The notes under the pieces are model-generated. The model searched no databases. It saw only the letters and a program-made list of their open reading frames with translations, and was not told the origin of the DNA. DNA of 10,812 nucleotides from DATDWC01 sp035289805 (lineage in GTDB: Bacteria > Patescibacteriota > Gracilibacteria > Peribacterales > Peribacteraceae), in the NCBI GenBank assembly GCA_035289805.1, contig DATDWC010000006.1, forward strand, positions 1 through 10,812, written 5' to 3'. Both the position numbers and the translations under genes were made by a program. Shown here in pieces: positions 1 through 6,389 of the stretch (position 1 is the stretch's first letter; each line of letters opens with the position of its first letter).

Positions 1-20
1 CGAGGAAAGATAGCGTTTCC

Positions 21-734
21 ATGTGTCCTACTACTGACAGAGAAACGTCTACTCCTTCGGCTGATCCTGCGAAAAAACTCATTCAGGAAGTTTGGGATGT
101 TGTGCCGCGAATACTCACAGCAGAAGAAGCTATGAAATACATGGAGGAAATCGACCCCAATCTATTTCCAATGCATGGTCGGCATCTTGCTCAACTCAAA
201 AGAGCCAAACATAGAGACTCCTTTTCCGAGGAAAGACACCACGCCATTGGAGAGGCAGCTGCTCTGCTCATGCATAATGTTCTGAAACGGTGTACAGAAA
301 CACGGGATTCCGCCAAACTTCTCTTTTGGGAAGAACCGCAAAAAATGAGTGTGGGAAGACTCACATTTGATTTTGAGAAGAGCGGGAATATTTCAATTAG
401 AGATGCGCATCGCTGGGGGGAGAAGAAATGTGCTGAATTCGATGCCTGCCTGCTCAATGAGCACGGATCGCTCTGTTTCATCGATGTGACGGCGTCGGAA
501 AGAGCTTTAAAGAAGAAATACGATTTGCACCACCAACGTGATGTGGGGAATGTCCTCAGGCTCATCCAAAGAGAATGCAACTCTGTGGCTTCTCTCATTC
601 ATCTGTATATTGCCGATACGCATTCCTGGCCGAGAAAGGGAGATTCTCTTGAACTGAATACTGGAGTATGGAGGGCGCGTACTTTGATAGAAAGTATTGC
701 CACAAATCTTAATGACATAGCGAATCACTCCTAG
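21..734 (+). CDS. Unrecognised protein, possible degenerate PD-(D/E)XK nuclease-like fold
   Basis: I do not recognise this 237-residue protein. It is soluble, with no signal peptide or membrane segment. The N-terminal half is helical and charged. The centre has a strand-turn-strand pattern around E139-F-D141 followed by F153-I-D155-V-T157, then a lysine-rich helix (K164-K166). This resembles the D-x(n)-(D/E)-x-K core of PD-(D/E)XK nucleases, but Thr sits where the catalytic Lys is expected, so activity is doubtful. That reading is inference from pattern only. The ATG at 21 has a possible Shine-Dalgarno sequence (AGGAAAG at 3-9), but the frame has no stop between it and the left window edge, so the true start could lie upstream. 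The stop codon lies inside a palindrome (729-744). aspS begins 41 bp downstream on the same strand. Confidence 0.7.
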   Translation: MCPTTDRETSTPSADPAKKLIQEVWDVVPRILTAEEAMKYMEEIDPNLFPMHGRHLAQLKRAKHRDSFSEERHHAIGEAAALLMHNVLKRCTETRDSAKLLFWEEPQKMSVGRLTFDFEKSGNISIRDAHRWGEKKCAEFDACLLNEHGSLCFIDVTASERALKKKYDLHHQRDVGNVLRLIQRECNSVASLIHLYIADTHSWPRKGDSLELNTGVWRARTLIESIATNLNDIANHS

Positions 735-744
735 AAATCTAGGA
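729..744. repeat. Perfect 7-bp inverted repeat between ORF 1 and aspS
   Basis: TCCTAGA (729-735) and TCTAGGA (738-744) are perfect inverted repeats separated by AA. The left arm contains the stop codon of the upstream gene. As RNA it gives a six-pair stem with a four-base loop, but no T-run follows, so it is not a classical intrinsic terminator. It could be a dyad operator for aspS or a short 3'-end hairpin. Both roles are inference. Confidence 0.45.
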
Positions 745-763
745 ATTACATGCTCAAGAACAG

Positions 764-769
764 TACAAT
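764..769 (+). promoter_or_regulatory. Candidate -10 box just before aspS
   Basis: TACAAT lies 6 bp upstream of the aspS ATG. A transcript from it would start at about the start codon itself, giving a leaderless mRNA, which fits the absence of a Shine-Dalgarno sequence (the preceding bases are ACCCCC). I see no convincing -35 box 16-18 bp upstream, so the call is weak. aspS may instead be read through from the preceding gene. Confidence 0.3.
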
Positions 770-775
770 ACCCCC

Positions 776-2545
776 ATGCTACGTACCCACACCTGCGGCG
801 AACTCAATAAAAGTCTTGCAGGAGCAGAAGTAACGCTCTGTGGCTGGGTGCATCGCAGGCGCGATCACGGAGGACTCATCTTCGTCGATCTCCGCGACCG
901 CTACGGGTTCACTCAAATCGTCTTTGATCCGGAGGATTCCGCGAGGGAAGTTTTTACGACCGCGGAAACGATCCGGCCAGAGTGGGTACTCAAGATTACG
1001 GGCAAAGTTCGACCAAGGATCGAGGGAGCTGTCAGAGAAGAAAATCCAACAGGGGCGATCGAAGTACTGATCTCCGGAATCGAGATCTTGAACGAAGCCA
1101 AAACGCCGCCATTCGAGATCGATATCGAAAAAACGGTGAACGAGGAGGCTCGTCTCGAGTATCGCTATCTTGATCTCCGACGTCCACGCATGCAGAGGAA
1201 TGTCCTCATGCGCCATAAGCTCCTGCAGGCAGTGCGAAAGTACTTCTACGATCGCGAGTTCGTTGAGGTCGAAACTCCTATTCTCATCAAAGGAACTCCC
1301 GAGGGCGCGCGCGAATACTTAGTACCCTCCCGCCTCCACCATGGAGAATTCTATGTGCTCCCCCAGAGCCCGCAGCAACTCAAGCAACTCACGATGATTG
1401 CGGGCTTAGACCGCTACATGCAAATCGCACGCTGCTTCCGCGATGAGGATCAGAGAGGGGATAGGCAGCCTGAGTTCACGCAGGTGGATGTGGAAATGTC
1501 GTTTGTTACTGCAGAGGATATTATGAAGATTACGGAAGATGGGCTTGGCTCTCTTACCAAAGAACTTCGTCCAGATGTGAAGATCAAACAAACCCCCTTC
1601 CCTCATCTCACCTACGATGAAGCAATGCATACGTATGGCAGCGATAAGCCAGATCTGCGCTATGAGCTCACCTTTACTGATGTCACGGAACTCAGCCGCA
1701 AATGTGGATTTGGAGTCTTTGCAGGAGTGGTGGACCAGGGCGGAATCGTAAAAGTGATGCGAGTGCCAAATGGTGCTGCAATGAGCCGGAAGGAGATTGA
1801 TGAACTCACGGAAGTTGCAAAGATCTACGGGGCGAAGGGACTAGCATGGATCAAAGTAGGGGAGAAAGAACACGAAGGCGTGCCTGTTTTAAAGCTGGGA
1901 GCAGAACTCACTGCAAAAATTGTCCAAGAGGCAAAAGCTATAAAGGGGGATCTCCTCCTTTTTGCGGCAGATCAATTTCGTACGGCATGCGAAAGCCTGG
2001 GAGCCGTTCGAGTCGAAATCGCAAAGCGCCAAAATCTCATTGATCCGAAAATCTGGAGCTACGTGTGGATCACGGATTTCCCCATGTTCGAAAGAGATAA
2101 AGAGACGGGAGAGCTCGCAGCTATGCATCACCCGTTCACAAGGCCGAATAGAGATTCGGTCGAAATTCTCAAAAAAAAACCTCTAGAAGCAAAAGCAGAA
2201 GCCTACGATGTTGCCTTAAACGGCTATGAGATTGCAGGTGGCTCCATTCGTATTCACGAAGGAAAATTGCAGAAGCAGATCTTCGATATTCTGGGAGTAA
2301 CGGATAAAGATGCGGAACGCCGCTTCGGGCATATGCTGCGCGCATTTGAATTCGGGGCGCCTCCGCACGGGGGCATTGCCTGGGGCTTCGATCGTCTCTG
2401 CATGCTCTTCTGCGATGAGCCAAATATCCGCGAGGTCATTGTGTATCCCAAGGATCAGAAGGCAAAAGATCTGATGCTTGGAGCCCCAACCCCAATTCCT
2501 GAGAAGCAGCTCAAAGAACTAGGAGTACAGATCCTCAAGAAATAG
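776..2545 (+). CDS. aspS: Aspartyl-tRNA synthetase, bacterial type, probably non-discriminating
   Basis: This class II synthetase charges tRNA-Asp with aspartate in the cytoplasm. Its 589 residues match the usual bacterial AspRS length. The order is an N-terminal OB-fold anticodon-binding domain (about 1-110), the catalytic core with flipping loop TPEGAREYLVPSR (174-186), motif 2 (FRDED 221-225, QPEFTQ 231-236), the bacterial GAD insertion (about 290-430), and motif 3 (527-540, GAPPHGGIAWGFDR). H31 in RRRDHGG, and a Gly (G84) after the following strand, are the residues associated with non-discriminating enzymes; E. coli has Leu and Lys there. Such enzymes also make Asp-tRNA-Asn for the GatCAB amidotransferase, which is inference here. 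There is no Shine-Dalgarno sequence before the ATG. A run of nine A (2171-2179) within the gene is slippage-prone but in frame. tRNA-Leu begins 14 bp after the stop, so co-transcription is likely. Confidence 0.97.
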   Translation: MLRTHTCGELNKSLAGAEVTLCGWVHRRRDHGGLIFVDLRDRYGFTQIVFDPEDSAREVFTTAETIRPEWVLKITGKVRPRIEGAVREENPTGAIEVLISGIEILNEAKTPPFEIDIEKTVNEEARLEYRYLDLRRPRMQRNVLMRHKLLQAVRKYFYDREFVEVETPILIKGTPEGAREYLVPSRLHHGEFYVLPQSPQQLKQLTMIAGLDRYMQIARCFRDEDQRGDRQPEFTQVDVEMSFVTAEDIMKITEDGLGSLTKELRPDVKIKQTPFPHLTYDEAMHTYGSDKPDLRYELTFTDVTELSRKCGFGVFAGVVDQGGIVKVMRVPNGAAMSRKEIDELTEVAKIYGAKGLAWIKVGEKEHEGVPVLKLGAELTAKIVQEAKAIKGDLLLFAADQFRTACESLGAVRVEIAKRQNLIDPKIWSYVWITDFPMFERDKETGELAAMHHPFTRPNRDSVEILKKKPLEAKAEAYDVALNGYEIAGGSIRIHEGKLQKQIFDILGVTDKDAERRFGHMLRAFEFGAPPHGGIAWGFDRLCMLFCDEPNIREVIVYPKDQKAKDLMLGAPTPIPEKQLKELGVQILKK

Positions 2546-2559
2546 TAAGATAGAAGTAA

Positions 2560-2645
2560 GCCGGGGTGGCGAAATGGCAGACGCGTCAGCCTTAGGAGCT
2601 GATGTCCGCAAGGATGTAGAGGTTCGAGTCCTCTCCCCGGCACCA
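2560..2645 (+). tRNA. tRNA-Leu (anticodon UAG)
   Basis: The acceptor stem GCCGGGG (2560-2566) pairs with CCCCGGC (2635-2641), followed by discriminator A2642 and a genomically encoded CCA (2643-2645). The anticodon stem is TCAGC (2586-2590) with GCTGA (2598-2602), enclosing loop CTTAGGA with anticodon TAG at 2593-2595, which reads CUA/CUN leucine codons. A long variable arm follows, as expected for class II tRNA-Leu. The T arm is AGAGG-TTCGAGT-CCTCT. Discriminator A is the standard leucine identity base. Its length of 86 nt including CCA is normal. It lies 14 bp after aspS. Confidence 0.97.
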
Positions 2646-2770
2646 TCCGGCTTCGTGCCCTCTGGGGCACTACGCCGCGATGATGCGTCGAGACAGAAAG
2701 TATTGAGCCGGATGCCACGGCGTAATCCGCAGACGGAGCCGGGCATCAATGGCACCATCAAAGAGATAGC
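2646..2770. other. Inverted-repeat-rich spacer after tRNA-Leu
   Basis: This 125-bp spacer contains no credible gene. It is unusually rich in complementary segments. CATCCGGCT (2644-2652, overlapping the tRNA CCA end) pairs with AGCCGGATG (2706-2714). A hairpin GTGCCC-TCTG-GGGCAC lies at 2655-2670. TACGCCG (2671-2677) matches CGGCGTA (2718-2724), and GATGCC (2711-2716) matches GGCATC (2742-2747). A 9-bp direct copy of the tRNA end region (GGCACCATC, 2639-2647) recurs at 2751-2759. No T-run follows any stem. It could be a structured RNA, a processing signal, or a decayed palindromic element. The sequence alone does not decide. Confidence 0.45.
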
Positions 2771-4561
2771 TTACGCAATATTTTTGAACTGATCTGCCTG
2801 CCTCCCATCTTCGGAAATGATCGTGGGATTTGGCTTATCTACTTTGATATCTGCAATATCTTCCGAGGAAGATTCTGCATCGAAGTTATCGCCGGGAGAG
2901 CTCTCAAATTTTTCCGTTGGCTCTGTAAATCCAGGACCAAAGTACCCATCTTTCTCTACAAACCGATCAATGGTGATCGATACGCTCCCATCAGGAGCCC
3001 TTGTTGGCTGCATACCACGTTTCCCTGCAAAACCCTCCACCGTGGTGAGATCTTTCTCTGCATCCTCTGTGCTCGTGAGAGGCGAAGGCCGAAGGACGAA
3101 ACTCGTTTTATCCGGACTGAGATCGACTGCTAAATCGTAACCGTAGCGATCCATACGCTCCTGGATATCTTTCTGCCATTCGAGCTTCTGTTCTATATCT
3201 TCAGTGGCTTCAGCCACTGGCTCTTCCGATGCGGGAGCTTCTGGTTCTGTTTTCTTCTCAAGGGAAGTCTGCGCCACAAGATCGAGAGAGGATTGTAGTT
3301 TCTGTAATCCCTCCTCACTGAAGAGTGTTGGTGGAACACCTTCTAACTGAAGAGTTCCTGCTTCCTTATTCGCTGTTACTTTTATTCCTTGTGATTCGAA
3401 GAATGTGCTCAATGTCTTCATTGCACCTTCACTCTTCAATGCATCTTGGAATGTCACTACTAGATCATCTCCATCACCCTTCAGTTCTACATTAGTAACA
3501 GCTTGCTTCTCGGGTGTGAGGCCGCTCGCTTTTGTTGCCTTTTCCCATCCCTCTTTCACCACGCCTTCGCGACGCTGCTGCTCTTTTTCGAGCGCTGTTT
3601 TTCGTTCCATATTTTTTTCCACGTCTGTAAGTTTCGTATTCAAATCCTGCATTTGCTTCATAACATCTCCTCGCTCTGTTGCATCAGTGCTCCCATCGAG
3701 CTTTTTCCCAAGCTCCTGGAGCTGTGCCTCAAGCTCTGTTTCCTGTTTTGCGGGATCTCCAAGTTTTTCTGCTTCGGCTTTCGGATTCTGAACGTTCTTT
3801 ACATCCTGCCCTGCTTCCGTCGGCTTTTCCCCAGATTCCGTTGGAGTGGAAGGCGCTGCAGCCGGTCCACTTGTCAAAGAATTAGGACTTTGCGCTGGAC
3901 CCTGTCCAAACATTTCCTTTATTGATTTCACCAATGCTGCAAGTGCCTGCAGACCGCGTGCCAAGGACTCAGCATCTTTTTGAGAGATACCTAATCCTCT
4001 CATTGAGTCAGCAAGCTTCTGCCCATCCTCGGAAAGCGGCTCTTTCTTCTCGTTTGTCTCCTTGTTTTCCTGCTTTTTATTCTGTGCCCCCTCTCCTTCT
4101 CCCTCTACTTTTTTCGTTCCTGCTGTTGCCGCCTCCTCAGTCACATCTGCAACAGCTTTCCCTGCACCTGCCTCAGGGGAAAGAGTAGAGAGTTCCCGCT
4201 TTTTTGATGCGATCTGATCGCGAATTTCCGCTGCTGTCGTACTCTCTTCACCTTCAATTTTTCCTACTTCCTGGAGCTGCTGCTCCAGTGTGCCAATTTG
4301 CTTTTGGAGATCTTCCGTAGCTTGTTTTCGGTTTGCTACCGCATCTGCTTCTGCTTTGTTCTGGAGCTCTTGTGCTGCATTTGGGACATCCGCGGGTGTA
4401 TCCACCGTTTCCGGAGCATCTGGTGCAGATTGTTCGGCTTCCGCCTTTACCTCTGGGCCTTGCGGCACCTCGGGTGTGGCTTGCTGAAAGCTGAACGCGA
4501 GGCGATGCTCACGGATGCCCTGGGAAGAGGATGAGGAAAAGTGATGTGTGTGTGTTTCCAT
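2771..4561 (-). CDS. Large acidic coiled-coil protein of unknown function
   Basis: I do not recognise this 596-residue protein. It has no signal peptide or membrane segment and is rich in Glu, Lys, Gln and Ala. An N-terminal Ser/His tract and a disordered Pro/Glu stretch (about 28-60) lead into a coiled coil (about 62-125). A low-complexity Lys/Glu segment (about 145-178), a short helical region (about 180-218) and a second coiled coil (about 262-345) follow. Two compact alpha/beta modules (about 354-430 and 458-540) come before an acidic tail. The coiled coils share LE(Q/A)QLQE(V/L)GK, and the alpha/beta modules share a strand-helix-strand-turn-strand order, suggesting internal duplication. 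I start it at the Met codon at 4561, because the longer frame to 4645 would overlap the upstream gene; the gap from that gene's stop is 10 bp. No Shine-Dalgarno sequence is visible, so coupling to the upstream gene is plausible. A scaffold or structural role is a guess. Confidence 0.85.
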   Translation of the reverse strand: METHTHHFSSSSSQGIREHRLAFSFQQATPEVPQGPEVKAEAEQSAPDAPETVDTPADVPNAAQELQNKAEADAVANRKQATEDLQKQIGTLEQQLQEVGKIEGEESTTAAEIRDQIASKKRELSTLSPEAGAGKAVADVTEEAATAGTKKVEGEGEGAQNKKQENKETNEKKEPLSEDGQKLADSMRGLGISQKDAESLARGLQALAALVKSIKEMFGQGPAQSPNSLTSGPAAAPSTPTESGEKPTEAGQDVKNVQNPKAEAEKLGDPAKQETELEAQLQELGKKLDGSTDATERGDVMKQMQDLNTKLTDVEKNMERKTALEKEQQRREGVVKEGWEKATKASGLTPEKQAVTNVELKGDGDDLVVTFQDALKSEGAMKTLSTFFESQGIKVTANKEAGTLQLEGVPPTLFSEEGLQKLQSSLDLVAQTSLEKKTEPEAPASEEPVAEATEDIEQKLEWQKDIQERMDRYGYDLAVDLSPDKTSFVLRPSPLTSTEDAEKDLTTVEGFAGKRGMQPTRAPDGSVSITIDRFVEKDGYFGPGFTEPTEKFESSPGDNFDAESSSEDIADIKVDKPNPTIISEDGRQADQFKNIA

Positions 4562-4571
4562 ACGAGGAAGT

Positions 4572-4928
4572 TTAGGAAAGAGAGAACATAGAAGCGGCGA
4601 GATGGTTGAGTGAACGCTCCTCCTGCAGCCGACTCTGCTCCTCAATATCTTTCATAGATTCCTGGTGGTAGCGATGAATCCGGATGCGGAGATCTTCCAT
4701 GTAGACGTCGTACACTTGATGAAACTTTGCGAATGCCTTGTTGTAGCGCTTCTTCCTCTGTTCCCATTCTGCAGGCGTTTCGTTTTTGTACTTCTCATTG
4801 AGCGTAGGAATGACAGAAGAGAGGAGCTCTGGCTCGATCTCACCCATGATGGAATCATAGATTGCCTTCCCTGAAGGAATCTTGGGGAGAACGCGCACGG
4901 CAGCAGCGATTTGTTTTGCGAAGGTCAT
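4572..4928 (-). CDS. Small helical hypothetical protein
   Basis: This 118-residue protein is not one I recognise. It is almost entirely predicted helix, with an N-terminal amphipathic segment (1-15), a short loop with MGEIEP (28-33), then a long charged helix with many aromatic residues (about 43-105; W55, Y62, F66, F69, Y73, Y76). There is no strong signal peptide or membrane segment. It is the first gene of a two-gene minus-strand operon, directly behind a good promoter (4949-4977), and the coiled-coil gene starts 10 bp after its stop. The two proteins may act together, which is inference from operon layout. The leader is predicted at about 13-15 nt and lacks a clear Shine-Dalgarno sequence. 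Confidence 0.8.
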   Translation of the reverse strand: MTFAKQIAAAVRVLPKIPSGKAIYDSIMGEIEPELLSSVIPTLNEKYKNETPAEWEQRKKRYNKAFAKFHQVYDVYMEDLRIRIHRYHQESMKDIEEQSRLQEERSLNHLAASMFSLS

Positions 4929-4948
4929 GGTGTTTATTTTCTACCTTT

Positions 4949-4977
4949 ATTATACATTATTTTGTACTTGTAATCAA
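4949..4977 (-). promoter_or_regulatory. Sigma70-type promoter for the minus-strand two-gene operon
   Basis: On the minus strand a -35 box TTGATT (plus coordinates 4972-4977) and a perfect -10 box TATAAT (4949-4954) are separated by 17 bp (4955-4971), the optimal spacing. Transcription would begin near 4942, about 14 nt before the ATG at 4928. Its -35 box overlaps the candidate metK -35 box on the other strand. Confidence 0.75.
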
Positions 4978-4996
4978 CATTGGGTCGGACTAGACT
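4968..4996 (+). promoter_or_regulatory. Candidate metK promoter
   Basis: TTGTAA (4968-4973) and TAGACT (4991-4996) are separated by 17 bp, with four of six consensus bases in each box. The predicted start, near 5003, falls just before the riboswitch P1 stem at 5011, which is where a riboswitch-controlled transcript should begin. The -35 box shares bases 4972-4973 with the divergent promoter. Confidence 0.45.
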
Positions 4997-5010
4997 GCTC
5001 TCACATCACC

Positions 5011-5114
5011 GCTATCCAGAGCGACGTCGAAGGGATCTGGCCCGCGAGTAGACGTCCCCCAACCATCCATTATGGAAACGGTGGGAAATCCAGCCCCAAT
5101 CGGGGAGAGATAGT
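5011..5114 (+). promoter_or_regulatory. SAM-I-clan riboswitch upstream of metK
   Basis: The leader RNA folds by hand into the SAM-I architecture. P1 is GCTATC (5011-5016) with GATAGT (5109-5114). P2 is GACGTC (5023-5028) with GACGTC (5051-5056), enclosing a kink-turn-like GAAGGGA segment and GGG/CCC (5032-5034, 5041-5043). The P2 loop CTGG (5037-5040) can pair with CCAG (5090-5093), the known pseudoknot. P3 starts at CCCAACC (5058-5064) and returns as GGTGGG (5080-5085). P4 is CCCC (5094-5097) with GGGG (5102-5105). The adenine-contacting AA (5061-5062) and U (5082) positions of SAM-I are kept, while the adjacent family G-C pair appears swapped to C5059-G5084, a compensatory change. The AGAG motif (5018-5021) is also present. 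Ligand is inferred to be S-adenosylmethionine, the product of MetK. It could score as a divergent SAM-I or a SAM-I/IV variant. Confidence 0.9.
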
Positions 5115-5122
5115 CCTACGGC

Positions 5123-5154
5123 ACTCTTCCCTCAAGATCCAGGAAGAGTTTTTT
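5123..5154 (+). terminator. Intrinsic terminator of the SAM riboswitch, with alternative antiterminator
   Basis: ACTCTTCC (5123-5130) pairs perfectly with GGAAGAGT (5142-5149) around an 11-base loop, followed by T5150-T5154 (six Ts counting the last stem base). It lies 8 bp after the riboswitch P1 stem. The competing antiterminator is GGGGAGAG (5102-5109), from P4 and the P1 junction, with CTCTTCCC (5124-5131): eight continuous pairs, one of them G-U. SAM binding would hold P1 and P4 and leave the terminator free to form, turning metK off. Confidence 0.9.
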
Positions 5155-5201
5155 CTGAAGATATCTCCTTTACCTCTATACCTCCTTACCCGTTTCTCTC
5201 C

Positions 5202-6389
5202 ATGTCCTACCTCTTCACCTCGGAATCCGTCACGGAAGGCCATCCCGATAAAATGTGCGATCAGATCAGCGATGGTGTACTCGATTACGCGCTCTCCAAA
5301 GACCCAAAGTCGCATGTTGCCTGCGAGGTATTGGTCACAACAGGTCTCGTGGTTGTCGCGGGAGAAATTAAAACGAGTACCTACATCCCGCTTGCAGAGA
5401 TCGCACGCAATACGATCCGGGATATCGGCTACAACGATGCGACGTATGGATTTGATCACAAGGCATGTGCCGTAGTTGTTTCGGTAGGGGAACAGAGCGC
5501 GGATATTGATCAGGGTGTGACGGAGGGGGCAGGTCTCCATAAGGAACAGGGTGCGGGTGATCAGGGACTCATGTTTGGCTACGCATGCGACGAAACTCCG
5601 GAGCTCATGCCGCTTCCAATCAGCCTTGCTCACAAGCTCACGAAGAAACTTGCAGATGTACGAAAGAAGAATGGCCTCAACTACCTCCGCCCCGATGGCA
5701 AGAGTCAGGTGACTATTGAGTACGATGACAATGGGCAACCCGTGCGCGTGAGTACGGTGGTGATCTCCACGCAGCATAGGGAAGACGTCTCTCACGAGCA
5801 GATTTGCGAGGATGTTCGCTCCCACATTATTGAGCCTGTGTGTGGGGAGTACTTGGATAGCGAGACTATCTACCACATCAACCCCACTGGTCGCTTTGTG
5901 ATTGGTGGCCCCCCGGGGGATTGCGGCCTCACTGGTCGGAAGATCATTGTGGATACCTACGGCGGCATGGGACGACATGGCGGTGGAGCATTCTCTGGCA
6001 AAGATCCAAGTAAGGTGGATCGCTCCGCAGCATATGCGGCGAGATGGGTAGCAAAGCACATCGTGAAGGCCGGACTCGCGAAGCGCGCAGAAGTGCAGGT
6101 TGCCTATGCGATCGGCGTTGCAGCTCCGGTATCAATCCACGTGAACACCTTTGGGACGGGAACAGTAGATGATCGTCTGCTCGAGAAGGGAGTGACAGAG
6201 GTTTTTGATCTTCGACCGGCGTCCATCATCCATGATCTCGATCTCCTCAAGCCTCAGTACAAAAATCTCGCAGCGTACGGACACATGGGTCGTGAGGATC
6301 TTGGGGTGAAGTGGGAATCTTGCGATCGTGTTGAGGCGCTCCAGAAAGCAGCTCACACAAGCGGGAAACTCACTGCGGTGAGAACGTAA
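5202..6389 (+). CDS. metK: S-adenosylmethionine synthetase (methionine adenosyltransferase)
   Basis: MetK makes S-adenosylmethionine from methionine and ATP, releasing phosphate and pyrophosphate, in the cytoplasm. At 395 residues it has the usual length (E. coli 384). It begins directly with the family N-terminus. GHPDK (13-17) is the ATP-binding signature, GAGDQGLMFGYA (117-128) is the first PROSITE-type signature, and the glycine-rich P-loop-like GGGAFSGKDPSKVDRS (260-275) is the second. All are intact. The start codon follows a 47-nt tract after the terminator, and the bases before it are pyrimidine-rich with no Shine-Dalgarno sequence. Expression is probably controlled at transcription by the SAM riboswitch. 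The TAA stop is immediately followed by the reverse-strand stop of the cell-wall hydrolase. Confidence 0.98.
   Translation: MSYLFTSESVTEGHPDKMCDQISDGVLDYALSKDPKSHVACEVLVTTGLVVVAGEIKTSTYIPLAEIARNTIRDIGYNDATYGFDHKACAVVVSVGEQSADIDQGVTEGAGLHKEQGAGDQGLMFGYACDETPELMPLPISLAHKLTKKLADVRKKNGLNYLRPDGKSQVTIEYDDNGQPVRVSTVVISTQHREDVSHEQICEDVRSHIIEPVCGEYLDSETIYHINPTGRFVIGGPPGDCGLTGRKIIVDTYGGMGRHGGGAFSGKDPSKVDRSAAYAARWVAKHIVKAGLAKRAEVQVAYAIGVAAPVSIHVNTFGTGTVDDRLLEKGVTEVFDLRPASIIHDLDLLKPQYKNLAAYGHMGREDLGVKWESCDRVEALQKAAHTSGKLTAVRT

Noticed and set aside
2655..2670. GTGCCC-TCTG-GGGCAC hairpin as the terminator of the aspS-tRNA transcript
   Set aside because: The stem is good, but no T-run follows (the next bases are TACTACG), so an intrinsic terminator is not supported.
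2639..2759. GGCACCATC direct repeats as attachment sites of an integrated element
   Set aside because: Only 9 bp are repeated, the enclosed segment is about 110 bp, and there is no integrase or mobile gene.
4562..4645. N-terminal extension of the coiled-coil protein
   Set aside because: It overlaps the C-terminal codons of the upstream gene and reads as unlikely Arg/Cys-rich sequence; the Met at 4561 fits normal operon spacing.
5070..6059. A 329-codon open frame on the minus strand opposite metK and its riboswitch
   Set aside because: It is the mirror of strongly conserved metK codons and of the riboswitch, has no recognisable protein features, and has no promoter or ribosome site of its own.
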